Positions 1 through 10,797 of a DNA stretch of 64,000 nt are shown here, piece by piece. The position numbers and the translations under genes are program-made. The notes under the pieces are model-generated. The model was given only the letters and a program-made list of their open reading frames with translations, was not told where the DNA came from and made no database searches. Source of the DNA: Agrocybe praecox (taxonomy: Eukaryota; Basidiomycota; Agaricomycetes; Agaricales; Agrocybaceae); NCBI GenBank assembly GCA_964017145.1, contig OZ024845.1, positions 3,534,001 to 3,598,000 of the forward strand. Reading direction: 5' to 3'. Within the stretch, counting starts at the first letter, position 1, and each line of letters starts with the position of its first letter.

Positions 1-451
1 CTACCGGAGTACTCTGATTCGAATGTCGTGGATACTAAACTCAGGAAGAATATAAGTTCAATGATATACATCGATGCATGATGTATTCTAAAGATGTCTT
101 GTATTATAATACTTATGTAAGTACTAGGATATGGACTGAATTAATGTCGAGCTTTGAATTCATTGAGTTTGAACGCGAGAACTCGACGAGGTAAAAATGA
201 CTCGGAAGCTACCATATATCAGATAGAATAACACTGATAGCGTCCAACATAAGCGCTGTCCACTTAGAGTACATATATACACATGTAACCTCGTGTAACG
301 CACAGGGCAACCAAGGCCGATATAGTTTGGATATAGTACGCGTGGCGTGGAAAATCAATCATGTGATTGTTTAGTTTTGAAAATCCCACCCGGTCTCTTG
401 CGTAATTAACCTTTGTATATCAGACACTAGATTTCTATCGTAACCTTCACC

Positions 452-1485
452 ATGCCATATAAATGCCAGCGCTGTAATAAGGATCTCGCTCGTGAAGATA
501 TCTTACGCTGCGCTCGATGCCAGTACGTTGCTCCGATATATCGAATTTGTTTCATTTCCTTGCTTACTAGCACGAAAACAGATTGACGATCTACTGTGTA
601 AGAAGACGTCTATATCCAGGAAATGAACCTTTCACTAATGATTGTAGTCCAAAGAATGTCAGGTTAAGTCATGGAAAACCAATCATAAAGCCAGCTGTAA
701 CAACCTCCCCGTGATAATTGCAGAAAGAAAACGGGCGAAGGGTAATCAGTCTGTCCCTAAGGCTGGCGATGTACCAAGGATTGACACTCCTACTGGAAGA
801 AAATCCAAAATTGAGCGGCAATTAGATCATTGGATACAGCTCTGGAAACCTTCGCTACACATATTTGGCGTAATGTCACTCGATCTCGCCCGACATCCGA
901 AGGAGAGAGTTACGACACATTGGTATGGGATATATTTTGCTGCATGGGATTCTACTGACACATCCATATTACCACATAGCCTGCAGGTGTGCATAAAATA
1001 CCAGATAAAGGTTGAAGACCCCGCAAAAATGTTCAAGGTAAGTACTCTTTGTCAATTTGTATGTGCGCAGAAATTGCTGATAGGGACATGTAGCCGGTTG
1101 AGGTCTCCGTCGTGCAAATGAAGGACTTAGAGTTCCCACAGATTTTACAATCCATCAATCCCACCGATTTCGATCAGCTAAGACTCGTCATATTTGTTAT
1201 AAATGACAAAGGACACAAGACACTATCACGAGTCCTTAAATGGCACGACCTTAATCTCGATGCTTATTGGCGAGCCATGCCGCAGGAAAAGAGCAAATAT
1301 ATTGCGTCAACGTGGGAAGAATCATTTTTCTTCGGGTTCATTAAATGGTCCCCGCAAAGGTTGGAGAAAGGACTGTCCATTAAAAAGAAAAATCCTCAAC
1401 AAGCTGGTAAGTGTTCCATGTCTGAAACAAAATTTTCGAGTTGACAAAAGATGTAGTGAATACGGCTTCAATCGAACGAATTTGA
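452..1485 (+). CDS. MYND-type zinc-finger protein (copy 1), possibly frameshifted
   Basis: The start at 452 opens a MYND finger: CQRC, then RCARC, then after two short introns IYC-SKECQ..W..(N)HK..C, giving all eight zinc ligands. MYND fingers mediate protein-protein contacts; these fungal proteins are otherwise uncharacterised. Exons read about 452-522, 571-597, 648-1037, 1094-1410 and 1457-1485. The body carries SLDLARHPKERVTTHW and a C-terminal domain with DFDQLRLVIFVINDKG and KWHDLNLDAYWR, both shared with the minus-strand gene at 56086-57140. One problem is visible: exon 1 ends in phase 2 but the exon carrying IYC needs phase 0, so either there is a 1-nt frameshift or my splice choice is wrong. 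The last three introns keep phase. Family assignment is firm; integrity is not. Confidence 0.6.
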
Positions 1486-1903
1486 GCGGGATGGCGTATA
1501 TCATCAGCGGCTGATGTAAAATATTGGACGAAGGGATGGTCATCTTCATTATATTTATACTCCGTGATAATTATCCCAACGTCCGAATAGCGTTGATTTA
1601 AACTCAGAGGAGACTAACAGCCGGATTAAATTATGTCATAGATACGAGCCGAAAAATCAATAGAATAGCGTAATACGATGCTGAGTTGTCACCGCTGGCG
1701 AGAATAGGTATTTGTCGTCCAAGTAGCCATTTATAAATATGTTTTGTATCTTATTTCAAAATAGGTATCGGGCTTGCCACATATGTATAGTATGCTGGCG
1801 TTCCGGGGTTCCCATAATCGGTAGGCCCGATAGCTATATGTCTAGGAAACAGCTATTTAATATATTATGATAAATATTTCTCAAGGACTATTTTGACGAC
1901 AAA
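1486..1903. other. no gene seen
   Basis: AT-rich intergenic sequence between the MYND gene and the P450 relic. I see no convincing ORF, repeat or RNA gene in it. Confidence 0.5.
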
Positions 1904-2190
1904 TTGCTATTCTCCCCAGCGGTATGTCTACAGGAATCAGCACATTATCCAGAACTCAAGAAGGTCCTATCAACGTTTTACGAAGCGTTGAGGCTATCGC
2001 GTCGCTGGATCTTTGTTATTGCCAATATATATACTCCCAGCTTCTGGATTCGTGTTACTCTAATGTGTCTTGCAATGCTGAACATATTTCCCTGGAGTAC
2101 AACGCACGATACTATGATAAGCCCGAGGAGTACCGATGTGGCAGTGGAATCTGTGCCGGTCTGTTTAGATTAGATACTGTACAGATACTT
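1904..2190 (+). pseudogene. cytochrome P450 internal fragment (relic)
   Basis: One frame reads HYPELKKVLSTFYEALRLS, close to the K-helix region of fungal P450s (ExxR, here EALR). A second frame about 150 nt downstream reads LEYNARYYDKPEEYR, close to the segment before the heme domain (usual form HYNPRYW..PEEFRPSR). The two pieces are in different frames, nothing resembling the heme-cysteine loop follows, and no N-terminus precedes. I read this as a decayed P450 remnant, not a gene. The separate P450 N-terminal stub at 55306 is a different piece and could derive from the same or another gene. Confidence 0.45.
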
Positions 2191-2339
2191 GTGTGACCCC
2201 GACGCGTACATAACCGAACACAATCGATCCTTGACCACTACCGCCGTTGTGCGAGGCTTCTCGAAGCGCTTCCGATCATTGCTAAGCGATCCAGCTGCAT
2301 TTTAGACTACTCCACCGAGTCTTGACCTGCAAGATGGTA

Positions 2340-2384
2340 TGATGTACGGATCGAGTCAGAGTCTCTGACTCGATCCGTACATCA
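2340..2384. repeat. perfect 21-bp inverted repeat with 3-nt loop
   Basis: Arms 2340-2360 and 2364-2384 are exact reverse complements around the loop GTC. It would form a very stable hairpin in RNA or cruciform DNA. No T-tract follows and no gene touches it, so its role is unknown. Confidence 0.95.
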
Positions 2385-3272
2385 ACGCTCACAGCATTTG
2401 GCATAGGTTCGTTTTTCTAGTGTGATTGACGGTACAAGTCTTCAATTCATGTAAATTACTTCTTTGATAGGCCCCCGTGCGTACCTCAGTCGACGGAGAG
2501 ACCAAAATGGAATGGAAGAACAGAGTTTCGGATGCAAAAATTGATATGACACTCGGAGTGGAAGACGTACCATTACTTTTTTCGAGGGAAGTAGCAGTAG
2601 CAGTAGAAATAGGGGCAAGTAGATGAACTACACAGTGGTGTCAAGGGTATGCAGACATGCTACACGTTATTTATAGTATGACGTATGGCACTTCATCTAT
2701 TTTAAAAGTGAGAAATTGAGGCAATTTAGCAACGTCATGCTCCTGCTTCAACAATTCTCCGAGGACGCCGAGTGTCAATCAGGACATGGCTGTAGCAAAT
2801 ATATCATAGCGCTTCCTGCAGATATGTGAAACAGAAGTCTAGATCAAAAGTTCCAACTGCGTTGCAAGATAATAGCCGCGATAAAATGCTATGCTAACAT
2901 CTAATCCTACACAAACCGTGGGTAGTGACAACCGATAAAACCTACTAGACAACCGAGATCACAGTTGGTCGCATGTACCAGTAGCATTCTGTCTGTATTC
3001 TGTTCCCATCAGATACCTTGATACCTGTTCTTCTTTTAGAGAGTAATCTCGTCCTCTTTTTGACAGAAATGTAACTATCACCGCACGAGGAACTCCAATT
3101 TCCGTACCTGGCGGATCTAGCTTGGGACGATGTGAGATGCCTTAGCTATAAGACGACATGCATAGCCCTATATTGAGTCATAAATAGATACGCGTAGTAT
3201 TCATAGTATATAAGACCTTTTGAGTCGTAAAGCAGAGTCATCGATTCAATCATATCCCCCAGCAGCACCACG
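2385..3272. other. intergenic, no supported gene
   Basis: Only a 39-codon ATG ORF (2507-2626) with an Ala-Val repeat near its end was seen; nothing supports it as a gene. The stretch just before 3273 is the likely promoter of the BRI3-like gene. Confidence 0.4.
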
Positions 3273-3723
3273 ATGTCTCAATACAACGAACAGGTCAAAG
3301 ATCAAGTATGTTGTATCTCACTCTGCCATCTATCCAAGCTTTCTGTCTGAGCGTAGTCTTTTCATAGAGCCAATTCTCCTCCCCTCCAGCGTACCCTATC
3401 CCGACTGTTTATCCACAAGGTCAACCTCCAGCCCCGGCGGCCGTATCAATGGACGCTGCCGCCCTAGGCCAAGCATATAGAGACCAACGTGAGCGATTAA
3501 TACCAAGTTAATTGTCAGTGAGCGGATTATAACCTTCGGCTCAATGTACACAGTATTCGCTGAATGTGCACGGGGAAACCATCAGCGCACGACAAGCTAT
3601 GGAATGTGTGGAATTATCACCGCTGTTGTAAGTAATGTATCATGTTAACTACGGAATTTTTGCTGACATAAATCGTTCTGTGTTAAGGTCCTCTTCCCTA
3701 TCGGTTTGATCTGCCTATTGTAA
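3273..3723 (+). CDS. BRI3-like small membrane protein, C-terminally shortened
   Basis: Four exons (3273-3305, 3368-3488, 3554-3627, 3688-3723) join in frame with GT-AG introns of 60-65 nt. The product is about 87 residues: a Pro/Gln-rich head, then FAECARGNHQRTTSYGMCGI and ITAVVLFPIGLICLL. This matches the brain protein I3 (BRI3) family core (cysteine pair, GxCGI, FPIGLIC membrane stretch), small endolysosomal membrane proteins in animals with unstudied fungal homologues. The usual acidic residue and C-terminal CxxC hairpin after the membrane stretch are missing because TAA falls right after CLL. Out of frame downstream there is a possible remnant with two cysteines (around 3724-3765), so the tail may have been lost by a recent frameshift. 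Confidence 0.7.
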
Positions 3724-4188
3724 GCTATTCAAGAGGTACTGTGTTTCCTCGAACTTGTGTCCGCTAACCATTGTCTTTAAAACCCTCGCAGCACTGATAG
3801 CGAGCAGAAGTGTTCTCGATGCGGTATAGTACTGCAGTAGCTTTCCTACCTCTTCGATGGTCCACATAAAAGATGGGCAGGCCCCCAGCAACCTAACTGT
3901 TAATGATGGGGCCGTAAATAATGTTTGACTCGAATACAATACATATTCTAATTGAAGTAATTCCTGATATTTGAACAGCTTTATTCCTCTCCATTTGTCG
4001 CACAACGACATGATCGTACTTGGGCACGTTCCATTCATCCTCAGTTGCCAATCTGCCGCGCGTGGAAGCGCCAAACGTAACTTATATTGGAAAGCAACAC
4101 AGCCACCGGTATTCGGACGTCCAATGGAGAGCTGAGCTCTGAGCTGTGATTGAGCACCACTTGGCACTCCATGAGGTAAAAATTGCAT
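3715..4188 (-). pseudogene. degenerate ORF, possible F-box-family relic
   Basis: A 157-codon open frame reads FQYKLRLALPRAADW, then a basic stretch with CDKWRGIKLFKYQEL and later a Trp-containing FMWTIEEVGKLLQYY. The pattern of a QYKxxLA helix followed by a 'W' segment resembles the body of Agaricomycete F-box proteins that usually read LQYKIELA...AWRNL. There is no F-box, and the frame is open but not bounded by recognisable exons. It overlaps the 3' end of the BRI3-like gene by a few bases on the other strand. Weak call; it may be non-coding. Confidence 0.22.
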
Positions 4189-4309
4189 AAGCTTTCAACT
4201 TCAAGCATAATACAAAAGGGTTTGAATTCGAATCTAGGGAATTTGCTATCAGATCGTTGGTCAGTGTTCTGTTGTTTAGATGATATTAAAAAGATGGGTG
4301 GAAACATTT

Positions 4310-4539
4310 TAAATTTAGCTGATTTCGTTGCTACGGTGAACTATCAGGGATTCACGAACATTTGCAAGACATAACGACGACATGCCAAGAAGGAAAGTAA
4401 GGACATACATAACTATATGCCACCGGCCTTTCCTTCATTTTCCCTTTCTCGCGCCTGCTGCTCCCTCTTTGCACGTTCGAGTCTAGCTTCAGCGCTCAAC
4501 CTCCACCTCTGTCAAAGCAATTTTCGACCACAGCGGGAA
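4310..4539. repeat. outer flank of left arm, copy of 35.4-35.65 kb
   Basis: Read on the minus strand this is the 3' end of gene C plus downstream DNA, nearly matching the flank after the C copy at 34655-35530. The corresponding flank of the right arm (20058 onward) instead matches the sequence after the C copy at 39799-40612. The two arms of the big inverted repeat therefore sit next to two different unit types. Confidence 0.8.
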
Positions 4540-5278
4540 ACCACCCTCTCCCTGGGTTCTCCGCAGCCGTCTCTCAGCATACACCCAAGGCCATTGCTCG
4601 TGCACCCAGAGCGGTGCCACTTCATGCACGGCCTGGCGCTCCTCTTCTGTCTCTGGCGGTTGGTGGATTCGGAAGGTGAGGCTAGGTGCTAACGTCCACA
4701 GCAGCTCACGCAATCTTACGCCAAATTGAAGCGCCTAGAAGGTTCGATTGGTAAAAAGGTTTGAAAATGAACAAAAAAAACGCATCTATTCCCAATATCG
4801 TTTTGTCCATAGCATCCTGAAACTTCCTACAGGGCAAGTGCAGCGGCTATACCAGAGGCCTTAGCGGCGAACATCGCAGACGACGCGTTCATCAGCTACA
4901 GAACTGACATCAGCGACATGTTCGTCTCTGACGCCGTGGGTCTTTCCAGCAGATTGAGGGTTGACTGTGACGATGCCGACGACGATGCAGAGCCCGGAAC
5001 TGGCAAGTTAGCGGTGATTCGGAGTGATTGGAGGTGCTGAAGGGGTTTTCAAAGCCACACAGGCTGCAGAATTGCACCGCCTGCGTTGCATGACAGAGGA
5101 ATCGCCAGTGCTAAACTCGTCCCGAGGAACTAGAAAATAAAATGAAAAATCGTTGTTCATTAGAGTTATCACTGTGCACGAGGAAGAATGATTGAGTCAC
5201 CGCAGATACTGGGACCCATTACGGGAAAGGACTCTTACTTGTACTTGAGAAAATGATGACGACGGCGAGGATGATCCC
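4480..5278 (-). pseudogene. gene C copy 1 (left arm), pseudogene
   Basis: Gene C is a family unique to this locus as far as I can see. It has a Ser/Thr-rich head (NLLERPT.SETN), a hydrophobic segment after MNASSAMFAAK, then across an intron FGVRLRELLWTLAPSLT and PPETEEERQAVHEVAPLWVH..W.WVYAERRLRR. This suggests a single-pass membrane protein with a soluble Glu/Arg-rich tail; no known function. This copy is broken: the ATG seen in copies 3 and 4 is GTG, the glutamine codon before MNASS is TAG, the hydrophobic segment is frameshifted, and 4 nt are missing near the end of exon 1. The inverted-repeat boundary (4540) lies inside its last exon. Confidence 0.7.
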
Positions 5279-5691
5279 ACTTTTTGTGCCAAAGCCGGCT
5301 TGGCACAATCATATTGATCACATTTATGGTGTGCGTTAACCACCATTGGCCCGGCAGCATCGGCACAATCACGCTAAATTACAATTCGGACCGTGCAGCC
5401 TCGACATTGTTTGGGATGCATAGATAAAACGAATGAAAAGGTTTGCACTAGTAGCGAAGCAAAGCGGTCCACACAATGTAGAAAGAGACCAGGCGCTAAT
5501 TAGTACTGCTTCGATATATAAGATCTATATTTGAGATGTATTACCCATATGGATGGACTCGGTCAATCATCAAAATATTGTATTTGAATGTGCAAGATTT
5601 ACAGGTACAGATAATCAAAAGACGTCGGGGTATTTGTTTTTTTATGATTTTCTTGATTCAGAGATAATCCCGAAGCGCTTCCACTTCTACA

Positions 5692-6291
5692 TTACTTGTA
5701 TTGAAGAACCACAACAGTGGCATCATCGTGGTCCGCATCTTGCATGTCTTCAGAGATGACCTAAGCAACAATAGCGGGAGGTGTAAGTATTAAGGAAAAT
5801 CGTGGTGTTAGAAAATGACGCACTGTGGTAGAAATGAATTGCATCGGGTAGTCCGGCTCTGGAGCCTTGTCGATCTGCAAGAGTGTAGAATTTAAGAGAT
5901 CGTCTCCGCACTAAGGTGAACTCTCGATACTCACAGTAAGCGGTCCAACCATCTTGGAGTTTACAAAGCTGCTGCCCTGGGAGTGACTAATAGTGACGCG
6001 GACAGTCGCATTGAAGTTGAAGGGACCAAACGACCAATGGGGTCTCATGTTGATTATATCTTTCAGAGGAACACGTCTGCCTTGACCTTGGAAGGTGGCA
6101 GAAGCGATGACATTGTTGCTGCCGTCGAGGACCTCGAGCCTGACCTGCTGGTTTAGGTCGGCGTTTACAACCTAGAGAAATATGTCAAGATTAAAACTTG
6201 TGCAAGAAGCTGTATAACGGCATCAACATACACCGGCGACGAATCCCTTGAAGCCAGAAGTAAGGGGAAAGCTGATTGGAGTGGTAGACAT
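5692..6291 (-). CDS. LecB-like lectin family, type A (copy A1, left arm)
   Basis: Four exons (60, 237, 51 and 69 nt in the mirror copy) encode about 138 residues without signal peptide or membrane segment, so the product is probably cytosolic. Exon 1 ends in FKGFVAG; exon 2 begins VVNAD and contains ATFQGQG and HWSFGPF; exon 4 reads VISEDMQDADHDDATVVV. Aligned by eye to calcium-dependent LecB/PA-IIL lectins, the VNA asparagine and the E, D, D, D, D of the last exon fall on the residues that hold the two calcium ions. The chain ends one residue short of the terminal glycine that completes the site in that family. It pairs divergently with B1 (7376-8009); a TATAAAAG box lies at 6360-6367. The sequence is identical to the right-arm copy. 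Lectin function is inferred; the gene model is well supported by five parallel copies. Confidence 0.7.
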
Positions 6292-7375
6292 AGTGAGCTT
6301 TGTTCTTGAGTAACTAAAGTAGATGCTTGTGCTGAGGGATGGTTCAAAAATTCGTTCATCTTTTATAACCTTTCGTTCGCAAGTTCCCGTGACCATTAAG
6401 TTCATTCATATGGGACCCGAACAAATGCTAGTTCTGCGATTGGTTGCTCCCGGCTATGCTATTCGGCGATGGCAGCTGAGAACTATGATTGTCTCTCAAG
6501 CGACGGCAATCCCTGCTTCTGACCTCTCCACACCCCAGATCCGTTATCAATTAACAATGTAAAAGAACGTACAGGTCACCGGAGCTACAGATGTATCGTC
6601 TACTCAATGCTAGACGTCCATTCCAATCCAAGGGATCCTGGACTTCCTGGAACGAATGAGAAGATTGTACTTATAAATAGGTCATCTACTATGCGGAGAT
6701 AAAATGTACCTGAATAGGAATCGATATCTGCTCATCAACACCAACAAATGGCTCCATGGGCGCCTGTGAATCTGATCAGACATGCCCTCGTCCTCAACAC
6801 TCGTTATCTGTCCTGTTAGATATTCTTCAATGTTATCGGTGTTGATCGAGTGAAATTCAATGCCAGGGTCCAATGTTCGTATCGACGAGAAGCAACGCCA
6901 CTGCCGGCGTGCCGACTGGGTGCGGGAACATTCGAATCTTCCATGCGCGTATAAGCTCCCGGTTTTCAGGGTGCAGTACTTGATAGTTTTATCCTTATAA
7001 GGGAGTAGAATACCTGGAATGTGCATGAGATTACTGAAAGAAACCTATTCGAAAATGAATGATTAGATAGCTTTTCATTTGAACGAGTATCCTTTCTCAC
7101 TCACCCACATTTGGTGACTGAGCACTCATCAGTTGTACACACCAATAACCTGGCGCAAGATGATAATCATGCCTCGTGTATATTATTCTTATCTCATTAC
7201 ACCACAAGGCTCCATTGTAAAATTCATTCCTCAGCTAATGAGTAGCGAAGATCGATTAGTTTTTGCGTGACACCCAGGGCAACTTATAAGGGCCCAAGAT
7301 CGATGACAACTTGAAGAACTACAATACACTTTTTCGAGTGCGCAATCTTTCTTTTTCTCACTTCCCCTCGTAAAT
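6292..7375. promoter_or_regulatory. shared divergent promoter region A1/B1 (left)
   Basis: The region lies between the 5' ends of A1 (minus) and B1 (plus). TATA-type boxes sit at 6360-6367 (towards A1, about 70 nt from its ATG) and at 7284-7290 (towards B1, about 90 nt). The middle (6682-7026) is strongly conserved in the other units but its reading frame is not, so I treat it as non-coding or decayed. Confidence 0.55.
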
Positions 7376-8009
7376 ATGGAGACTGCGGATTTTACCATCG
7401 ATGACCAGAGCCGTGGTCTACTGCCAATAACCCGTATCGACCTTGAACCAGGTTTCTCGGGTCTCGTTGCTGCCGTATGTTGACTCCCGACACCGCTTTA
7501 CAATCGATGCTGATAGACATCGCATAGACCGTCAATGCATCCTACAACCAGCTCCTACGCGTTGATATCTTTGATAAAGAGCACCGGTACAGAATCTCTT
7601 CCATGACGTTCAAAGGTCAGGGCGAAAGAGTACAGATGAAGAACGCATACGGGCATGATCACTGGTCCTTTGGCCCATTGGATGCTCCTGCAACCATTCA
7701 CATTAGTATCCTTCATCGTCGGGGAACAGGGCTCTGGTTACCGTCCAAAACCGTTGGCCCAATGACAGTGCGTTGTTAAAATTCTCTGCGTCAAGGAATA
7801 GCACTTATTTCTCTCGCGCTCTTCAGATCGTCAAACTTCCGGAGGACGAAGTATATAACAAAACCTTCTATCATTCCACGGTAGGTCTCTGAATACTCTA
7901 TTACCGGCTCATCGATGCTGGCTAAGATTATTACGCCTAGGTTATCTCTGAGGATGCCACTGACGCCTCTCACGATGACTGTACTGTTCACGTGCTTCAA
8001 TACAAGTAG
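7376..8009 (+). CDS. LecB-like lectin family, type B (copy B1, left arm)
   Basis: Exons 7376-7474, 7528-7767, 7827-7880 and 7941-8009 join in phase 0 and encode about 153 residues. Intron positions match type A, so A and B are paralogues. Compared with A there is a roughly 15-residue N-terminal extension (METADFTIDDQSRG). Core motifs are PGFSGLVAA, TVNASYNQ, MTFKGQG, HWSFGPL, ISILH, SKTVGP and VISEDATDASHDDCTV. The calcium-site pattern of LecB-type lectins is kept except that one aspartate (second D of DxD) is serine in all B copies. The VNA loop that sets sugar preference in that family reads N-A-S-Y here versus N-A-D-L in A1. No signal peptide is seen. Function is inferred from motifs only. 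Confidence 0.7.
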
Positions 8010-8538
8010 TAATGAATGGTTTTTCGAGTTTATTTTCCAAATACGTAGAAACCCACGCAATCTATATCAATGATGTATTGTTTAATAAAATCAGGTGCGG
8101 TTGAAATTAACGGACCGTTGGGCACATGTATTGATAAGGAGAACAAGGTAAAGATGTGCTCGTGAGTATCCCCTCACAGGAGCTATGTACTCCGGTCAGT
8201 CCTACCTCCTTAACACATCACAGAAAATAACTTTCCAGTCATAACAAATGAACATAGGTCACTCAATTAATACAAAGAAAACGAGAGAGAAGAGAAAAGA
8301 AATACGACACTGGGAGCAACACTATAGATAGGCGAGCAGCACAGCCATCGACGATCGGTTTTGTTCCCAATGTGTATCGAGAAATCGAAAATTGAAGCAG
8401 TTCAGGAATCCGCAGGATCGTGTAACTGGGCTTGAAGCGCGTCGAGCAACCTCAGATGATGGAGATAGATGTTCACTGAAGGGTGCAAAAAAGTCCGCAT
8501 TTGGAACCTAACACATTACTCAGCGTAAGTTATTAGGC
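8010..8538. other. 3' flank of B1 and end of left arm, no gene
   Basis: The repeat arm continues to 8370 and contains no gene. Beyond 8370 the sequence is unique and leads into the MITE-like element at 8539. Confidence 0.5.
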
Positions 8539-8657
8539 GGGGTCAGAGTTGACGATTCTGGCTCGATTCTGTCACGATTCTGAGTTCGATTCTGAGTCGA
8601 AACTGCGGTTGGTTTCGTTCCGAGAATCGGCATAAAAGTCGGTTCTACTCTGACCCC
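8539..8657. mobile_element. MITE-like element with GGGGTCAGAG ends
   Basis: It begins GGGGTCAGAG and ends CTCTGACCCC, terminal inverted repeats of about 10 bp, with repeated GATTCTG words inside and the conserved tail GAGAATCGGCATAAAAG. A second member with the same ends and tail lies at 20803-20896. It is too short to encode a transposase. A C-run follows the right end. Confidence 0.65.
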
Positions 8658-8989
8658 CCCCCGGAACTATACAACTCTTACCGGTTCGATTCTCGTACAC
8701 AAAACCTACTGGAAATTTTAATTTATTCTGCTGCAGGCTCCATAGCGTATTTTTAAAGAAAAAAAATGTATACTGTTAACAACCATGACCGAGCACACTG
8801 ACCACCAGCGGCAGTCTCAAGGAGTCTAATGAAGTTTTTTTTATTTCCAGTTTTTGCCGTGTAGTACGTACCCAGCATGTAGCCCAACCTTCAGTACAGT
8901 TTTTCCAAAATGCACACCCCCACGGTGGTGTATAAGGTACAGAGGTACCTGCTCTAGACATCAGGAAAAATAAGGGGAATAAATTTGGA

Positions 8990-9165
8990 GTAGCATCACA
9001 GTAGAAATCAGGACCAGAATCGGTGCCAGAATCGTGCCAGAATCGGTGCAGTTGCGGCTCTCGAGTCGCAACTGCAAACACTCGATTCTGGCACTTTCCC
9101 ACGATTCTCGCAAAACCGATTCTCGTCAGAATCGATAGAATCTGTGAATTCCCCCCCTATTGTAG
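8990..9165. repeat. GAATCG-rich repeat with hairpin
   Basis: Repeated CCAGAATCGG words and an imperfect palindrome (about 9046-9073, GCAGTTGCGG / CGCAACTGC arms) resemble the interior of the nearby MITE. It is probably a diverged relative; its ends were not found. Confidence 0.4.
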
Positions 9166-9488
9166 TTGGCGGCGTTGAGACTCCCACATCTTTACTTCCA
9201 TTAGAGTACACCTTAATTTCATAATTAATCCAAAAAATATATGAAAGAAATTCCGACCACGTGATGTCATTCTTCACCACCGCGCCAGCTTCAGTGCCTC
9301 GAACATCAAATCCACAAGCAAAGGGAAACGGCTGCTTAGTCATTGCACCGCCACCTTAAAACTGGTTCTCATCGAAATTACATCGTGTCTCGTTCAAAAA
9401 CCAGTATGTAGCTAATATAGAATCACTATTAGTAGAAAATGTAGTAGAGTACAATCACTAGAAATATTATATGGTAATTATATATCAA

Positions 9489-9882
9489 TTACGAGTCTTC
9501 ATCGTCAGAAATATACAAAATATCCCCGGCACTGTGACACAGTGTGTCATTAGTTTCGGCCACCTTGAAGTGAGACAGTAACAACTGTGTTGCTGTTTCC
9601 TTCGTTCCTCCTTGTGCACGATATCGTGCAGCGGCCCTTTTTAACTCTACAATGCGCTCGAGATTAGTTTTGATATTACTTTTGGCTGGGATCTTCATTG
9701 GGTGGCTTCTTTCTGTTTTCGTGTATTTTTTGATCGCTTTTTGAAATTGCGGGACATCTAATAGTATTATACAAAAGGTTGATAGTCTAAACAGAGCCAT
9801 TGAGCAAGAAAAAAATGTTTTATTACTTACTTTCTAGAAAATCCTCCCAACGAGGCAAGATCAGACGCGTCAAAACGCGCAT
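9489..9882 (-). CDS. hypothetical small basic protein, two exons
   Basis: A start at 9882 (MRVLTRLILPRWEDFLE) is joined by a 73-nt GTAAGT-TAG intron (9758-9830) to an 89-codon exon, in phase, giving about 106 residues. The product has a Lys/Arg-rich middle (KAIKKYTKTERSHP, ELKRAAARYRAQGG) and an acidic end (ISDDEDS). I do not recognise the family. The pattern (short hydrophobic/aromatic start, basic helices, acidic tail) would suit a nucleic-acid-binding or transposon-derived fragment, but that is only a guess. It lies in the unique part of the inverted-repeat spacer, close to MITE-like repeats. Confidence 0.4.
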
Positions 9883-10797
9883 TACATAATCATTAAATTA
9901 GTTTTTCATGCATCACCAATTAGAACAGACTTATTCCTTGCTGCGACGCGTTCGAGTCCCATTGAGCGCGTTAATATCATCTATTTAATGACGCTCAGGG
10001 CATGGTTGGTTTAATTTTTGAGAAAATTGACCGGAAGTGGTATTTCTTATGTAATTAGACCCTTTGCCGAGCGAAATAATCAATTTCACTCCAACGGACC
10101 CCTGCCGATACATTTTTGGCCATGATTATGTACTACATATAGGGCGAAGGAGTGCCGCATTAGGGAGAAAAAGTGTTGGTAAAAAATCCGAAATGATCTG
10201 GCGAGGATAAACAAGTACAAATAGCCCACCGCCTAATGCGGTGTTGCGCCTCCCCACTTCCTGGTTATAACTTATTATTAACAAAATTATGGTACCATCT
10301 GCTCAATCATCAGGAATATTTCGTCTAAGGGGGACCGGGATTCAAGAACGATAATCGGTAGGATACGTACTACTATGGCTATTTGCCTTTTCTTGCTTGC
10401 ATGAACTAAACAAGATGTAAAGATAGGGAGGTGATTTGGAATTGACACATACGGGTGCGCGTGACCTTTCAACCTTAATTGTGGTTATTCTAATTCATGA
10501 CTGGGTGGGTAAGAATCGTATTTAACCCTCGACAACGCGTACTAAGCTGGTTTTTATTCCATGCTTTTTGCAGGTGTGTTCATAATTGTTGTCTTTTTGT
10601 GGATAGTGGCCAAGGCATGATGTACGTGACGAAGAAATTGGACGTTTGCAGGCATATTTTGGGAGAGAGGGGAGTTATTCTAGGTAGCGGTTTAAAAGGA
10701 AAACAGATGTTTATCAACATTTGTTATTCAGTTTGATATCTGTATGGGCCACTGTCATTCCTATATATCATATTCGAGCTGCTTCTGCATGAATAAT
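9883..10797. other. no supported gene
   Basis: AT-rich spacer sequence. A 79-codon plus-strand ORF (10497-10736) has no supporting feature. GTTCGAGTCCC near 9950 resembles a tRNA B box but no cloverleaf forms around it. Confidence 0.4.

Larger units (their letters stand above)
4540..8370. repeat. giant inverted repeat, left arm (3,831 bp)
   Basis: This segment is the reverse complement of 16227-20057. Position pairs always sum to 24597, so there is no net insertion or deletion over 3.8 kb, and every stretch I compared was identical. Matching stops at 4539/20058 (inside gene C) and at 8371/16226. It carries C copy 1, lectin-like A1 and lectin-like B1. Near-perfect identity means a very recent duplication, ongoing gene conversion, or an assembly artefact. 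Confidence 0.95.

Noticed and set aside
9940..9970. tRNA gene suggested by GTTCGAGTCCC
   Set aside because: No matching T-stem, anticodon arm or acceptor stem could be drawn around it. The same applies to GGTTCGAATC near 34490.
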